A stretch of DNA of 64,000 bases from Acidobacterium sp. Its GTDB lineage: Bacteria; Acidobacteriota; Terriglobia; Terriglobales; Acidobacteriaceae. The translations under genes and the position numbers were made by a program. Position 1 is the stretch's first letter. Each line of letters starts with the position of its first letter. The DNA lies in NCBI GenBank assembly GCA_003166955.1, contig PMUI01000091.1, positions 62,281 through 126,280 of the forward strand, written 5' to 3'. The notes beneath the pieces are model-generated. The model had not been told where the DNA came from. It did not search any database and was given only the letters and a program-made list of their open reading frames with translations. Below are positions 45,998 to 57,301 of this stretch, in pieces.

Positions 45998-47506
45998 TCA
46001 GAAATCCATGTGGCCGCGGACCGCCTCGACCCATACCGGTCCCCGATCGCGGTTGTAACCGGGATCGTCGATGTGCTGCACATCGAGGGCGAAGAACAAA
46101 CCCTTCCAGGCATGCCAGGTGTAGTAGCTTTCGACGATGTTTTCGCGTCCGTAGTTCAGGTGGCCGTCGCCGAGGATAAAACCGAGGCCGCCATCCTTCA
46201 GATAATTCTGGTGGTCTTTCTTGATCGCGTTGCTAACCACGGCGACGCCGATCTTATCCGCGGGGCGATGCCAGCGCGCTCCCGCATAATCGCCGGCGAT
46301 CACCACCGATTGCGCGTCTTCCGTGTATGCGTACGATTCTTCATGGTCGTCATTCCAGCCAAACCGCGTGCCAATGCGCAGGTTCTCCGTGATCTCCTGC
46401 ACATTGTTCCAGCTGAAGCCGTATTTCACGGTGCCGAACCGTTCAACGGAGATGATGTCTGGTTTGGGCGTCAGTTCCGCCAGATAGTCCTGCACGGCGA
46501 GGCGGTAGTTGCCCATGTGCGCGGTGTTGGCAAAGGCGAGAATGCGCGTCGTGCCCTTGTGGCCTGGGAGGAAGGAGTGACGCAACTCGTATTCCCAGTT
46601 CTGGCCGTGTGCGCGAGAGAAGGCCCAGTCGAGACTAATGCCGTTGGCGACGATGGGCATGGCGTAGATGCCGTAGCGCGCGCTCCAGTTGCGGTCGTCG
46701 TATTCGAGCATGCCGCCCACGGTGTAGCCGCGCGTGTCGGCGGCGTAGTCATATGCGCCGTTGTCGTCGATCGTCCAGTTGAGGAACTGCAAATGGCTGT
46801 CGGTGGCGACATCGTTGACGTCGAAGAAATCGTTCACGCCCATCTTGCCGACCCGCGCTTCGAACCGCCGCACCGGAACCTGAGTAGCGAGCGAATACTG
46901 GTCGCGGTCGGATTCGATCATTTCGCTGGTGAGGCCAATGGTCTGGTGAATGCCGCCGCGCGCGATGTAAGGAGCGGTCCCGAGATTAGGGTTGCGAACC
47001 ACGTCAAGGTTAGTGAAGCCGGCAAGGCCCAGAGCCTCTCCGAGACCGCGTCCGCCGGCGCTCTCAAAATCGATGAGCAGATCCGTGTTGTAGCGCAAGC
47101 TGTGATGAGGCTGGTAGCCGAGAAAAAGCGTCTCCACCAGCGAGGTCTTGTACTCCCCCGCATTGTCCAGGCTGTTGGGGCCCTGGTAAGGTGAGTGAAA
47201 GCCTGGCTTCGCCTGGAAAATGGTGTTGGTCTGGCCGGAAATCCAGTAGCGCGCGGTCTGGCTGTGCGGGAACATGGTGAGCTCGGGTCCCGGGTTATTC
47301 TGCGGTTCCTGACCCGTGCTGTCATGCGTGCCGGATGCTGGGGGATCCTGGGTGATCGGCTTCTGGAAGGAGATGACCCCGGCGTTTGCGGCTTCCGGTC
47401 GCTGCCCGGGCGCTGGAATATCGGGGAGCCCCGACGATTGCGCGAACGCGGTGAGGCAACTCGCGGCCGCGAGCAGCAGGACCGGCCAGGGAATCTGATG
47501 GCGCAA
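45998..47506 (-). CDS. Carbohydrate-selective porin, OprB family
   Basis: A 502-aa protein with a TTG start (GGAGGA upstream) and a signal peptide (PWPVLLLAAASCLTAFA). After a Pro/Gln-rich stretch the protein is a 16-stranded-barrel-type sequence with alternating aromatic residues: HSLRYNTDLLIDFESAGGRG, FEARVGKMGVNDFFDVND and FLNWTIDDNGAYDYAADTRG. It ends in VRGHMDF, the C-terminal Phe recognised by the BAM complex. Such porins admit sugars or polyols across the outer membrane. No linked sugar operon is present. Confidence 0.9.
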   Translation of the reverse strand: MRHQIPWPVLLLAAASCLTAFAQSSGLPDIPAPGQRPEAANAGVISFQKPITQDPPASGTHDSTGQEPQNNPGPELTMFPHSQTARYWISGQTNTIFQAKPGFHSPYQGPNSLDNAGEYKTSLVETLFLGYQPHHSLRYNTDLLIDFESAGGRGLGEALGLAGFTNLDVVRNPNLGTAPYIARGGIHQTIGLTSEMIESDRDQYSLATQVPVRRFEARVGKMGVNDFFDVNDVATDSHLQFLNWTIDDNGAYDYAADTRGYTVGGMLEYDDRNWSARYGIYAMPIVANGISLDWAFSRAHGQNWEYELRHSFLPGHKGTTRILAFANTAHMGNYRLAVQDYLAELTPKPDIISVERFGTVKYGFSWNNVQEITENLRIGTRFGWNDDHEESYAYTEDAQSVVIAGDYAGARWHRPADKIGVAVVSNAIKKDHQNYLKDGGLGFILGDGHLNYGRENIVESYYTWHAWKGLFFALDVQHIDDPGYNRDRGPVWVEAVRGHMDF

Positions 47507-47679
47507 CGTCTTCCTCCGCGGGCCCGTGGGCTGAACCGGCGCGCTACGGTGCGGTCCTGTCCAGAGTAGTTTATGGATTGGCGCAAAGATTGTTAACTGC
47601 GGTTTATGAAAATCAGTTAAATATGATTCATATCAGGACACTTCGGCCTGGCTTCGGTGCAAAGCAGCGTTGTTCTAAT

Positions 47680-47702
47680 TATACTATATCCCGGTAGGAT
47701 AT
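47680..47702. promoter_or_regulatory. Operator dyad and -10 box of the CsoR/FrmR-type regulator
   Basis: A perfect inverted repeat ATATCC (47686-47691) / GGATAT (47697-47702) surrounds a CGGTA centre and overlaps the end of a good -10 box TATACT (47680-47685). The gene starts at 47728. This AT-flank, GC-core dyad is the type used by CsoR/RcnR/FrmR repressors to control their own promoter. Confidence 0.6.
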
Positions 47703-47727
47703 CAGCAAGGCGCTGGAGGACCACCGG

Positions 47728-48003
47728 ATGCCCGGAGAATCACGAGAAAAGCAGAAGCTGATTGCGCGAGTGCGCAGGATCCGCGGCCAGGTTGATGCCA
47801 TCGAAAGGTCCCTGACGCAGAAAGAGCACTGCGCCGACGTCCTAATGCTGCTCGCCAATATTCGTGGCGGCATCAACAGCCTCATGGCTGAAGTTCTCGA
47901 GGACCACATCCGGCTGCACATGATGTCGCCCGAGAAGGACACCATGCCGGCAACAGAGCTGGCAGAGGATTTGATCGAGCTGGTGCGTGCGTACCTGAAG
48001 TGA
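47728..48003 (+). CDS. CsoR/RcnR/FrmR-family transcriptional repressor
   Basis: A 91-aa all-helical protein: RVRRIRGQVDAIERSL, CADVLMLLANIRGGINSLMA, EVLEDHIRLHMM and a C-terminal LIELVRAYLK like FrmR. Sensor positions are P2, C35, H60 and H64. P2/C35/H60 fit the formaldehyde sensor FrmR. H64 is the additional ligand seen in the Ni/Co sensor RcnR, where FrmR has Glu. It may therefore sense formaldehyde, a metal, or both. The operator dyad upstream implies autoregulation. The next gene on the same strand encodes a nitronate-monooxygenase-like enzyme. Confidence 0.93.
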   Translation: MPGESREKQKLIARVRRIRGQVDAIERSLTQKEHCADVLMLLANIRGGINSLMAEVLEDHIRLHMMSPEKDTMPATELAEDLIELVRAYLK

Positions 48004-48070
48004 TTGAGTAAGAAGCGTTGGCGAACGGAGGAGCACACGGTACCGCAGGTGCGCACTTCGTTACCAAGGT

Positions 48071-49654
48071 TTGCAAAATCGGCCGCCGGCAATCGATATT
48101 ACAAATCTGCGACAGAGCAGCCTGTCCAGCGGTGAAACCATCCAACTAGGTATGCACCAATATCCGGTCATCATTCAGGGCGGTATGGGAGCGGGCGTAT
48201 CCAGCTGGCGGCTGGCTCAGGCGGTTTCGCGCCAGGGGCAGCTGGGCGTGGTTTCCGGCACCGCACTCGACGGCATTTTTGTACGGCGGCTGGAGGACGG
48301 CGATCCGGGCGGCCACATGCGGCGCGGCCTCGATGCATTCCCGTTTCCGGCTATGGCGGACCGCATCTGGCGCGCGTACTACATCCCCGGCGGCAAGGCC
48401 GCCAAAGCCGCCTACCGCACCATGCCAACCCACGTTCAGCAGGATCCGCGCGAGCTGACCGAGCTGTGCATCGTGGCCAACTTCGTCGAGGTGTTTCTGG
48501 CCCGTGAAGGGCATGCGAATCCCGTCGGTATCAACTACCTCGAAAAGGTCCAGATTCCTCACCTGCCTTCGATGTATGGGGCGATGCTGGCGGGCGTGGG
48601 TTACGTGCTGATGGGCGCGGGGATCCCGCTGCACGTGCCCGGGGTGCTGGATGCGCTCGCAGAGCACAAGGCCGCGGAGTACGCGCTCCATGTGATCGGC
48701 TCGCGCGACGGCGACGACACAACAGTGCACTTCGACCCGCACGACTTTATGGAGTTCGACCTGGTGCCGCTGCAACGGCCCGCGTTTCTGGCTATCGTGT
48801 CGTCGAACACGCTGGCTGCGACCATGCTCCGCAAGGCCAACGGCAAGGTCGATGGTCTGGTGATCGAAACGCGAACCGCTGGCGGGCACAATGCGCCGCC
48901 GCGCGGCAAGTTGCAGCTCAGCGCGCAGGGTGAGCCGGTGTACGGCGAGCGCGACGCGATCGACCTCGGCAAGATTCGCGAGCTGGGCGTGCCTTTCTGG
49001 CTGGCCGGCGGCTATGGTTCCGCGGAGAAACTACGCGAGGCACTCGATCTGGGAGCGACCGGCGTGCAGGTGGGAACGGCGTTCGCCTTCACGCGCGAAT
49101 CCGCATTGCGCGAGGACCTGAAACGGGCGTTGCTCGATCTGGCGCAGCGGGGCGAGGCGCAGGTCTTCACCGATCCGCTGGCTTCTCCGGCGGGATTTCC
49201 CTTCAAAGTGGCGATTCTCGAAGGAACCGCCTCCGAAGAAGCAGTTGCGGCTGCGCGGCCACGTATCTGCGACCTCGGATTTCTGCGCGAGATGTACCGC
49301 GATGAGGATGGGAAAATCGCGTACCGCTGTCCCGCCGAGCCGCTGTCGGTGTATCTGGCCAAGGGCGGGAAGGCCGAGGATGCGGAGGGCCGCCAGTGCC
49401 TGTGCAATGCCCTGATGGCGAACATCGGTCATCAGCAGGTGCGCTGCGGACATCATGTCGAGCCGCCGCTGGTGACGGCCGGCGACGATCTGACCGAGGT
49501 TGCGCGTTTTTTGCCCGCAGGAAACGCGAGCTACGGTGTGGCCGATGTTCTCGACGCACTTCTGCCGAAAACATCGGCGATCCTCTCCGACGTGAGCGCA
49601 GACACTTTGCTCACGGCCGCAGCTGCGCCAGCCTATGCACCAGCGATGCGCTGA
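48071..49654 (+). CDS. Nitronate monooxygenase-like FMN enzyme
   Basis: About 527 aa with an uncertain start: TTG at 48071, or ATG at 48152 directly before the fold begins ([20 protein letters not shown]). FMN-barrel signatures are [25 protein letters not shown] (the catalytic His region), [13 protein letters not shown] and [11 protein letters not shown] Cys-containing C-terminal extension follows ([23 protein letters not shown]). Nitronate monooxygenases oxidise nitroalkanes such as propionate-3-nitronate. It lies 67 bp downstream of the CsoR/FrmR-type gene, possibly as its target. Its last 44 bp overlap the end of glnD on the other strand. Confidence 0.82.
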   Translation: MQNRPPAIDITNLRQSSLSSGETIQLGMHQYPVIIQGGMGAGVSSWRLAQAVSRQGQLGVVSGTALDGIFVRRLEDGDPGGHMRRGLDAFPFPAMADRIWRAYYIPGGKAAKAAYRTMPTHVQQDPRELTELCIVANFVEVFLAREGHANPVGINYLEKVQIPHLPSMYGAMLAGVGYVLMGAGIPLHVPGVLDALAEHKAAEYALHVIGSRDGDDTTVHFDPHDFMEFDLVPLQRPAFLAIVSSNTLAATMLRKANGKVDGLVIETRTAGGHNAPPRGKLQLSAQGEPVYGERDAIDLGKIRELGVPFWLAGGYGSAEKLREALDLGATGVQVGTAFAFTRESALREDLKRALLDLAQRGEAQVFTDPLASPAGFPFKVAILEGTASEEAVAAARPRICDLGFLREMYRDEDGKIAYRCPAEPLSVYLAKGGKAEDAEGRQCLCNALMANIGHQQVRCGHHVEPPLVTAGDDLTEVARFLPAGNASYGVADVLDALLPKTSAILSDVSADTLLTAAAAPAYAPAMR

Positions 49655-52238
49655 GAGAGGCCTGCGCCGGCTCGTCGAGTTTCAGGCTGCCAGAAGTGAG
49701 GTAGAAGACGTCGATGGCGGCTTCACCCTCCGTGTCGATCAGCGCAACCTCGATATTGCACCGGCAGGAAGCGAAGCTGAGGGCGATTTCGCGCAGCAGG
49801 CCCGGCGTGTCCTGGGTGACGATCTGCAGCAGCGTGCTGTGCGATGAGGCCTCATTGTCGAACTCGAGGCGCGTATCCACGGTGACCTTCGGCCGCGTTG
49901 GCTTCAGCTTGCGCGATCGCAGCAACTCGTCGATGGATACTCGGTGCAGGAGCGCGTCGCGAATGCTCGAGAGGAAGCGATCGACTTCGGAAGCGTTGAG
50001 TTCGAGGGTCCGGTACGTGTCCGTGAACTGAAATGTGTCAACAATGACGCCGGCGGCGTTGGAGAACGCGTCGGCCTTGACGATGTTCATGCCCCAGGCA
50101 GAAAGAACGCCGGCCATGTCGGCAAAAAGGCCTGGGCGGTCGCGCGTCACCAGCGTGATTTCGTTCGCCTCGCGCAGCGCACGGTAGGCGAGCTGCACCG
50201 GATCCTCAGGCAGATCCATCGCCATGCGGAAGTGCGCGGCGATCTGCTCCGCGGTGCGAATGCTGAGATAGCGCTGCGGGAGTCCTTCAAGAAAACCGCG
50301 GAGTTCGTCAGTGGGAACCGGAGTCTGCAGTGAAGCGCGCCCCGGCGTGACCGCCGGGATCAACGCCACGATACGGCTGAAGAACGCCGGATCGGCCGAG
50401 GCGTGGTAGCGAATCTCATCGACGCTGCGATCGAGGAAGTTCGACGCACTCATGTAGAGCTGCCAAAGGCTCTCGGCTTTCCAGGGCGTCAGCGCTTCCG
50501 GCGAGACCGCGCGGATGTCGGCGTAGGTCATCAGCGTCAGCATCTTGAGCTGCGGCTGTGTCGCCACCTTTTCGGCGAAGGAGCGGATCGTCTCCGCGTC
50601 AAAAATGTCGCGGCGCATGGCGGCCGACATTTCCAGGTGATTATGAATGACGCGGCGCACGATTTCACGCTCGTCGGGATCGAGTTCGAGGCGCGAGAAG
50701 AGGCTCTCGCTCAGCTCCACGCTGTTGCTGGCGTGGTTGCCGGTGCGCCGCGCCTTGCCTGTGTCGTGCATCAGCAGCGCGAGGAAGAACAGGTCGAGGC
50801 GATCGATTTCCGGCAGCAGTCCCGCCAGACGCTTCTCCCATTCGTGCTGCGGCTGGCGCAGCCGGTGCACGTTGTCGATCACGTGGAACGTGTGCTCGTC
50901 GACGGTGTAGCGATGCCAGGTGTCCCGAATCACCAGCGACTCGATACCGTGAAACTCGGGAATGATCAACTCGAGGATGCCCAGCGCATGCATCGTGCGC
51001 AGCGCATGCGCCGCCCACGGGCCCAGCAGCACCTCGCGCAGGCAATTCCACAGGAACGGGCCTTCCGGCATCTGCACGGCGAGAATCGGCAGCGCGTCGG
51101 AGATGCGGTCCTCTGCGGCGAAACTGAGTCGATAGCCGTGCTTGCCCATCAGGCCGAAGATGTGCAGAATGCTGTCGGCGTCATTGATCGTTGCTCCTTC
51201 AGCCAGATCGAGGCGGCCATCTTCGAGGAAGAAATCGGTACCGGGAACCGGCGTCCGCTTGCGCCGAAATTGTTTGTAGAAAGAGCGGCGCGGCGGCGGG
51301 ACTGCGTCGATAAGAAGCGAGGCTCGGCGGTAGACGGTGCGGGCCTGGCGGTACCACGTCCGCATCCAGTACGCCGGATCGGAAGTCCCGCGGGTCTCCA
51401 GTCCGATCGATCGCGCCGCAGCTTCGTCCTGGGCGTGCCAGTCGAGCGTGTTATCGTCGCGGCCGGAACGGTAATGCAGGAAACATCGCACCGCGGAGAG
51501 AAAGTCGTACGCGGATTCGGGCTCGTCGTGCGTGCCGTAGAAGTCGTCCGCCGCGGAGCGCGGCCACGCCTTTTGCTCCTGGATTGAGTTCAGCAATGTC
51601 AGCCACTGCGCCAGGTGATAGTCGCGCAGCCCCCCGGGACACTCCTTAACGTTGGGCTCAACGTGGAAAATGGTGTCTCCGTATTTGGAGTGGCGCGCGC
51701 GGGCCATCTCGGCCAGGTTCTGCACTACGGTGTCCCACTCGCGCAGGATGACCGACGGCAGCAGTTCCTTTTCGAATTTGGCGTAGAGTTCGCGACTGCC
51801 CGTCAGATAGCGCCGATCCAACAATGACACGGTAAACTCCAGGTTGTCCGGATGAACGCGCTCCGTCTCCTTCAGCGTGCGCGTCACCGGGCTGGCGCGA
51901 AGACCGATGTCCCACATGGCCTGCGTGCAGGCCCGAATCTGTTCCTTGTACGCGGGCTCGACCTTTTCGTTGGCGCACAGGAACAGCACATCGACGTCAG
52001 AGCAGGGGAACAGCTCGCGGCGCCCGAATCCCCCCGTCGCGACCAGCGCGATGTCGTTTTGCGCATTGATGGGCGAGACGTGCTCCCACAGCGTCCGCAA
52101 CAGGGTGCCCACGATCTGCGAACGGCGGCGAATGACCGCCGACCCGTCGCCGGTGCGCTCAAAGCTCTGACGCAACTGGGTGGAGTCGTCCTGATAGCGA
52201 CTGCGGAGACGCGTGAGAGTGAGCGGCTCAGTGATCAT
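49611..52238 (-). CDS. glnD: GlnD, protein-PII uridylyltransferase / uridylyl-removing enzyme
   Basis: This 875-aa protein has the full GlnD order. The nucleotidyltransferase domain is [20 protein letters not shown] (about residues 66-85). The linker includes [16 protein letters not shown]. The HD domain (about 430-600) has [20 protein letters not shown]. Two ACT domains follow (about 680-760, [20 protein letters not shown]; and about 800-875, [19 protein letters not shown]). It uridylylates PII when glutamine is low and removes the UMP when glutamine is high. It is the third gene of amt-glnK-glnD, and its end overlaps the convergent neighbour by 44 bp. Confidence 0.97.
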   Translation of the reverse strand: MITEPLTLTRLRSRYQDDSTQLRQSFERTGDGSAVIRRRSQIVGTLLRTLWEHVSPINAQNDIALVATGGFGRRELFPCSDVDVLFLCANEKVEPAYKEQIRACTQAMWDIGLRASPVTRTLKETERVHPDNLEFTVSLLDRRYLTGSRELYAKFEKELLPSVILREWDTVVQNLAEMARARHSKYGDTIFHVEPNVKECPGGLRDYHLAQWLTLLNSIQEQKAWPRSAADDFYGTHDEPESAYDFLSAVRCFLHYRSGRDDNTLDWHAQDEAAARSIGLETRGTSDPAYWMRTWYRQARTVYRRASLLIDAVPPPRRSFYKQFRRKRTPVPGTDFFLEDGRLDLAEGATINDADSILHIFGLMGKHGYRLSFAAEDRISDALPILAVQMPEGPFLWNCLREVLLGPWAAHALRTMHALGILELIIPEFHGIESLVIRDTWHRYTVDEHTFHVIDNVHRLRQPQHEWEKRLAGLLPEIDRLDLFFLALLMHDTGKARRTGNHASNSVELSESLFSRLELDPDEREIVRRVIHNHLEMSAAMRRDIFDAETIRSFAEKVATQPQLKMLTLMTYADIRAVSPEALTPWKAESLWQLYMSASNFLDRSVDEIRYHASADPAFFSRIVALIPAVTPGRASLQTPVPTDELRGFLEGLPQRYLSIRTAEQIAAHFRMAMDLPEDPVQLAYRALREANEITLVTRDRPGLFADMAGVLSAWGMNIVKADAFSNAAGVIVDTFQFTDTYRTLELNASEVDRFLSSIRDALLHRVSIDELLRSRKLKPTRPKVTVDTRLEFDNEASSHSTLLQIVTQDTPGLLREIALSFASCRCNIEVALIDTEGEAAIDVFYLTSGSLKLDEPAQASLSASLVHRLAQLRP

Positions 52239-52344
52239 GGCTCGGCCCAGGACCCATCAATGATCCAAACGTGTTCGCCGTTCCGGCAGAAGCGGCGGGT
52301 GCTGCTTAACTTCGTTCGGACCAGCGGAACGGCTGCGGCCGAAA

Positions 52345-54070
<1,726 letters not shown>

Positions 54071-54182
54071 ATAACTCCGCTGGCAATCGACGGAAATATG
54101 TCACGACGGGGTGACCGGTGAGGCGCGGGCCGTTATTCCCGTAGCCTGGTGGTGGACTCAAAAACGCAGGAAATACCTGAAC

Positions 54183-54261
54183 CCCACTTTTACATATTTT
54201 TCGTAAATCGAAAACAGAGAAATGCAGCGGCGCTGTCGCGGTTCGGAATCTGAAAAGTGGG
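54183..54261. promoter_or_regulatory. Inverted-repeat cluster in the amt-nuoB divergent region
   Basis: Between the divergent genes (54071-54481) a 9-bp repeat CCCACTTTT (54183-54191) has its exact complement AAAAGTGGG at 54253-54261. Inside lies a perfect hairpin TTTTCG/CGAAAA (54198-54214) and a GC-rich GCAGCG...CGCTG pairing near 54225-54240. The element could be a leader structure of the amt transcript or a binding site for a regulator of one or both genes. Confidence 0.45.
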
Positions 54262-54450
54262 TACCGGAGTTTTTCAGTGGGCGAAGCCACCGCAAGATTA
54301 TCGCAATCATCTGCGAATTCTGCGCGGTCGAACTATCAACACGGCGATGCAACGCGGCGTTCAGAAATACTGTAGTCAGGCTGGAAAGGCATTTTCCCAA
54401 ACGGCAAAGAAAAACGTCGGGCGCGCTGTGGACTATGAAAACAAGCGGCC

Positions 54451-54474
54451 ATGGCGGGTATATGGCGGGTATAT
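54451..54474 (+). repeat. Perfect 11-bp tandem duplication before nuoB
   Basis: ATGGCGGGTAT occurs at 54451-54461 and again at 54462-54472, followed by AT. The pair ends 8 bp before the nuoB ATG and contains two out-of-frame ATG codons and TATATT. It alters spacing by about one helical turn in the promoter or leader. Confidence 0.7.
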
Positions 54475-54481
54475 TGAAGAC

Positions 54482-55054
54482 ATGAGCGAAGCGCTACGAG
54501 ATCGCCGGCTGTTCGGCACGTTGGAAAGCAGCGCGAAGAACCGCGAAAAAGTCCTCGAGGCCAGCTACGGATACGAGCAGCCGGACGGCGTTTTTCTCAC
54601 CACCGCCGATGCGGCGATTAACTGGGTTCGGAAGAACTCCATCTGGCCGATGACCTTTGGCCTCGCCTGTTGCGCCATCGAAATGATGTCTATGGGTGCG
54701 TCTCGCTTCGACGTCGCGCGCTTCGGCGCCGAGGTCTTCCGCCCCTCCCCGCGCCAGTCCGATCTGATGGTGATTGCCGGGCGCGTTTCCTGGAAGATGG
54801 CGCCCGTGATTCGCCGCCTCTACGACCAGATGCCGGAGCCCAAATGGGTCATCTCCATGGGCGCCTGCGCCACCTCCGGCGGCGTGTTCAACAACTACGC
54901 GCTCGTGCAGGGGGTTAATCAGGTGATTCCGGTCGACGTTTACGTACCCGGCTGTCCGCCGCGCCCCGAGCAGCTCCTGTATGCCATCACGCTTCTTCAG
55001 GAGAAGATTCAGCACGAGCACGGTAGCCTGAAGCGGGTCCTGAACTTGCAATAA
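54482..55054 (+). CDS. nuoB: NADH-quinone oxidoreductase subunit B (solitary)
   Basis: This 190-aa protein (ATG at 54482; the frame is open to 54257 in unrelated sequence) carries the N2 cluster cysteines of Nuo[21 protein letters not shown] (adjacent Cys pair), [10 protein letters not shown] and [12 protein letters not shown]. In complex I it holds the terminal 4Fe-4S cluster N2 next to the quinone site. No other nuo gene follows; the next gene is a surface protein 330 bp away. It is either a displaced single copy or an extra paralogue. Confidence 0.95.
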   Translation: MSEALRDRRLFGTLESSAKNREKVLEASYGYEQPDGVFLTTADAAINWVRKNSIWPMTFGLACCAIEMMSMGASRFDVARFGAEVFRPSPRQSDLMVIAGRVSWKMAPVIRRLYDQMPEPKWVISMGACATSGGVFNNYALVQGVNQVIPVDVYVPGCPPRPEQLLYAITLLQEKIQHEHGSLKRVLNLQ

Positions 55055-55381
55055 GAGGCGAAGGTTGAGTACTTTATTATCAACGCAGTTCGCCCGCGGT
55101 CGATTGCGGCTGCGATTTCCCCCTCGACAGAAACTCTCGTTTACCCTTTGATTTCGGTGTGACGGCACCGCGTTAACCGTTTCGACACATGACGCCTTTT
55201 TCAGTCTTTTTCAAGCAACTTATTGAAATAATTGGCTTCTAAGCAGGGTGATCCTGTGGTAACGTCATTGTCGCGTAGGATTTTTCCGGCCCCCTCCCGT
55301 TAGCCACTTCGAATCAGAAAGTTGCACGGGCTCACGCAGCTCATTATCAGCAATTATCAGTCGATTGCGGAGGATAGACGC
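55055..55381 (+). other. 327-bp AT-richer intergenic region before the OmpA-like gene
   Basis: No gene is seen. Part of it is AT-rich, including TATTGAAATAATTGGC near 55220 and TTTATTATCAA near 55073, which suits promoters and the mRNA leader of the following outer-membrane protein gene. A GGAGGATAG ribosome-binding site region ends just before the start codon at 55382. Confidence 0.5.
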
Positions 55382-57082
55382 ATGGATTTTCGCACGTTAG
55401 GCTTTTCAGGCCGAGCTTTGCTTGGAGGGTGCGCGATGCTACTCGGGGCAGCGACGCTGTGGGGGCAGACTTCGTCCTCAACGCCTTCAGCACCCACTCC
55501 CCATACCGCGGATCAGGACACGTCCCGCATGGACGTATTTATGGGGTATTCATTTGTGGCTCCGCATGGCACTGTGTCCACCCCCGAAGCGGGCGGGGTC
55601 AACACCGACCTCAATTACTCTTCGATTACCTACGGCGCCATTGGCAGCTTTGCCTACTACTTCAACCGTTACGTGGGCGGACAAGTCGAGTATGCCAACC
55701 ATCCCAATGGGGCCAATGACGGCGCCCAGACAGCCTCGGCCGGCATCATCTTCCGCTACCCGACAGATGAAGGTATGACGGTTTTCGCTCATGGTCTGGC
55801 CGGCGGAGTCCGCCTCGGCGGTCCCAATATCTCCGGCCCGGGCTTCCAGCCGAAGCACCCTTACACCTGGGGGCCGGCCCTGACCGTAGGCGGGGGGCTG
55901 GACTACAACATCACCCATCGCTTCGCCTGGCGGGTCTTCCAGGCTGATTACGAATATTGGCACGCGGACTTCGGCCCGGCCCAGCAGATCGGCGGGCGCG
56001 CCAACGTCAACGCCGCCCGGCTCAGCACGGGCCTGGTCCTCCACTTTGGCAGCATCGCGCCTCCGCCGCCGGTGCAGTACGCCTGCGTTGTCAACCCCGC
56101 CTCGGTCTTCCCAGGGGAGCAGGTCACCGTCACCGGAACCGCAACCAATCTCAATCCCAAAAAGACGCCCTCTTACACCTGGAGCGGTCAGGGCCTCACG
56201 GTTTCCGGCACCAACCCCACCACCACCATCGATACCGGCAGTCTGCAGCCCGGCACCTACACCGTCTCCGGCCATGTGACCGAAGGCCCGAAAGCTGGCC
56301 AGTCCGCCGACTGCACCGCGCAGTTTACCGTGAAGCAGTTTGAGCCGCCAACCATCAGCTGCTCAGCGAATCCAACCACGGTTCAGCCGGGTGCCAGTTC
56401 CACCATCACCTGCAACGGCGTCAGCCCGCAAAGCCGGCCGCTGACCTACAGCTACTCGGCTTCCGCTGGCTCCATCAATGGAACCGGCAATACCGCAACG
56501 CTCTCCTCCAACGGTGCTCCAGCTGGAACGATCACGGTCACCGGCACGGTGCAGGACGACAAGGGACAGACGGCTTCAGCCACCACCACAGTCAATGTGG
56601 AAGCGCCGCCTCCGCCGCCCACTCCCAAAACCCAGACGCTCTGCAATATCCAGTTCGATAAGGACAAGAAGCGTCCGGCGCGTGTCGACAACGAAGCCAA
56701 GGCTTGCCTGGACGATGTGGCGCTGAACGCTCAGCAGAAGGCGGATGCCTCTCTGGTGGTCGTCGGCAACTCGGCCCCGGTCCCGGCTCCCAAAGGCAAA
56801 CACCACGCTAAGGTGCCCACTGCCGCCGATCTGGCAGCGCAGCGCGCCGTCAACACCAAGGCTTACCTGGTCACGGAGAAGGGCATCGACGCCAGCCGTA
56901 TCCAGGTGAGGACGGGCAGCAACGCCCAGAACGAGGTGGAAGACTACCTGGTTCCGGCAGGCGCGAACTTCGACAACGACGTGCCCAGCACGACCGCTGT
57001 CGACGAGAGCGCTGTGAAGGCCCAGCCTCGCAAGCCCGTTCCTGTGCATCACCACAAGGCGGCTGCGAAGAAAGCCCAGTAA
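55382..57082 (+). CDS. Outer-membrane barrel protein with Ig-like domains and OmpA-like C-terminus
   Basis: A 566-aa protein with a signal peptide (GRALLGGCAMLLGAATLWGQ). Residues 45-225 form an eight-stranded OmpA/Opa-type barrel (MDVFMGYSFVAPHG, YGAIGSFAYYFNRYVGGQVE, WRVFQADYEYWHADF). Two Ig-like beta domains follow (CVVNPASVFPGEQVTVTGTA; SCSANPTTVQPGASSTITCN). The last 140 residues resemble an OmpA-type peptidoglycan-binding domain (LCNIQFDKDKKRPARVDNEA, AAQRAVNTKAYLVTEKGI) but with changes in the usual binding motif, then a Lys/His/Pro-rich tail. A strong terminator follows. Confidence 0.88.
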   Translation: MDFRTLGFSGRALLGGCAMLLGAATLWGQTSSSTPSAPTPHTADQDTSRMDVFMGYSFVAPHGTVSTPEAGGVNTDLNYSSITYGAIGSFAYYFNRYVGGQVEYANHPNGANDGAQTASAGIIFRYPTDEGMTVFAHGLAGGVRLGGPNISGPGFQPKHPYTWGPALTVGGGLDYNITHRFAWRVFQADYEYWHADFGPAQQIGGRANVNAARLSTGLVLHFGSIAPPPPVQYACVVNPASVFPGEQVTVTGTATNLNPKKTPSYTWSGQGLTVSGTNPTTTIDTGSLQPGTYTVSGHVTEGPKAGQSADCTAQFTVKQFEPPTISCSANPTTVQPGASSTITCNGVSPQSRPLTYSYSASAGSINGTGNTATLSSNGAPAGTITVTGTVQDDKGQTASATTTVNVEAPPPPPTPKTQTLCNIQFDKDKKRPARVDNEAKACLDDVALNAQQKADASLVVVGNSAPVPAPKGKHHAKVPTAADLAAQRAVNTKAYLVTEKGIDASRIQVRTGSNAQNEVEDYLVPAGANFDNDVPSTTAVDESAVKAQPRKPVPVHHHKAAAKKAQ

Positions 57083-57099
57083 CCAGCAACCTGAAAAGA

Positions 57100-57136
57100 A
57101 CAGGGCTGACCGGATTCCGGTCGGCCCTGTTTTTTT
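57100..57136 (+). terminator. Strong intrinsic terminator of the OmpA-like gene
   Basis: A 14-bp stem with one G-U pair (57100-57113 with 57117-57130, 3-nt loop) is followed by seven T residues, 18 bp past the stop codon. Confidence 0.92.
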
Positions 57137-57301
57137 GATCCGAGAGCCACGCGCGGTCGTACCTTCGTCAGGTCCGCGACCGCGTGTTGCCGATCATGAG
57201 GCTGACTGCGGCACCACAGACCGTGTAACCGCGAAAACCGATAGCATGAAGTCAGCGGCCCTGTCTGTTCGCAACAGCCCCGCGGGCAACCGCCTCCGTT
57301 G

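Noticed and set aside
54071-54200. Sigma-54 promoter for amt
   Set aside because: No TGGCAC-N5-TTGC-type element is present upstream of the amt start on the minus strand.
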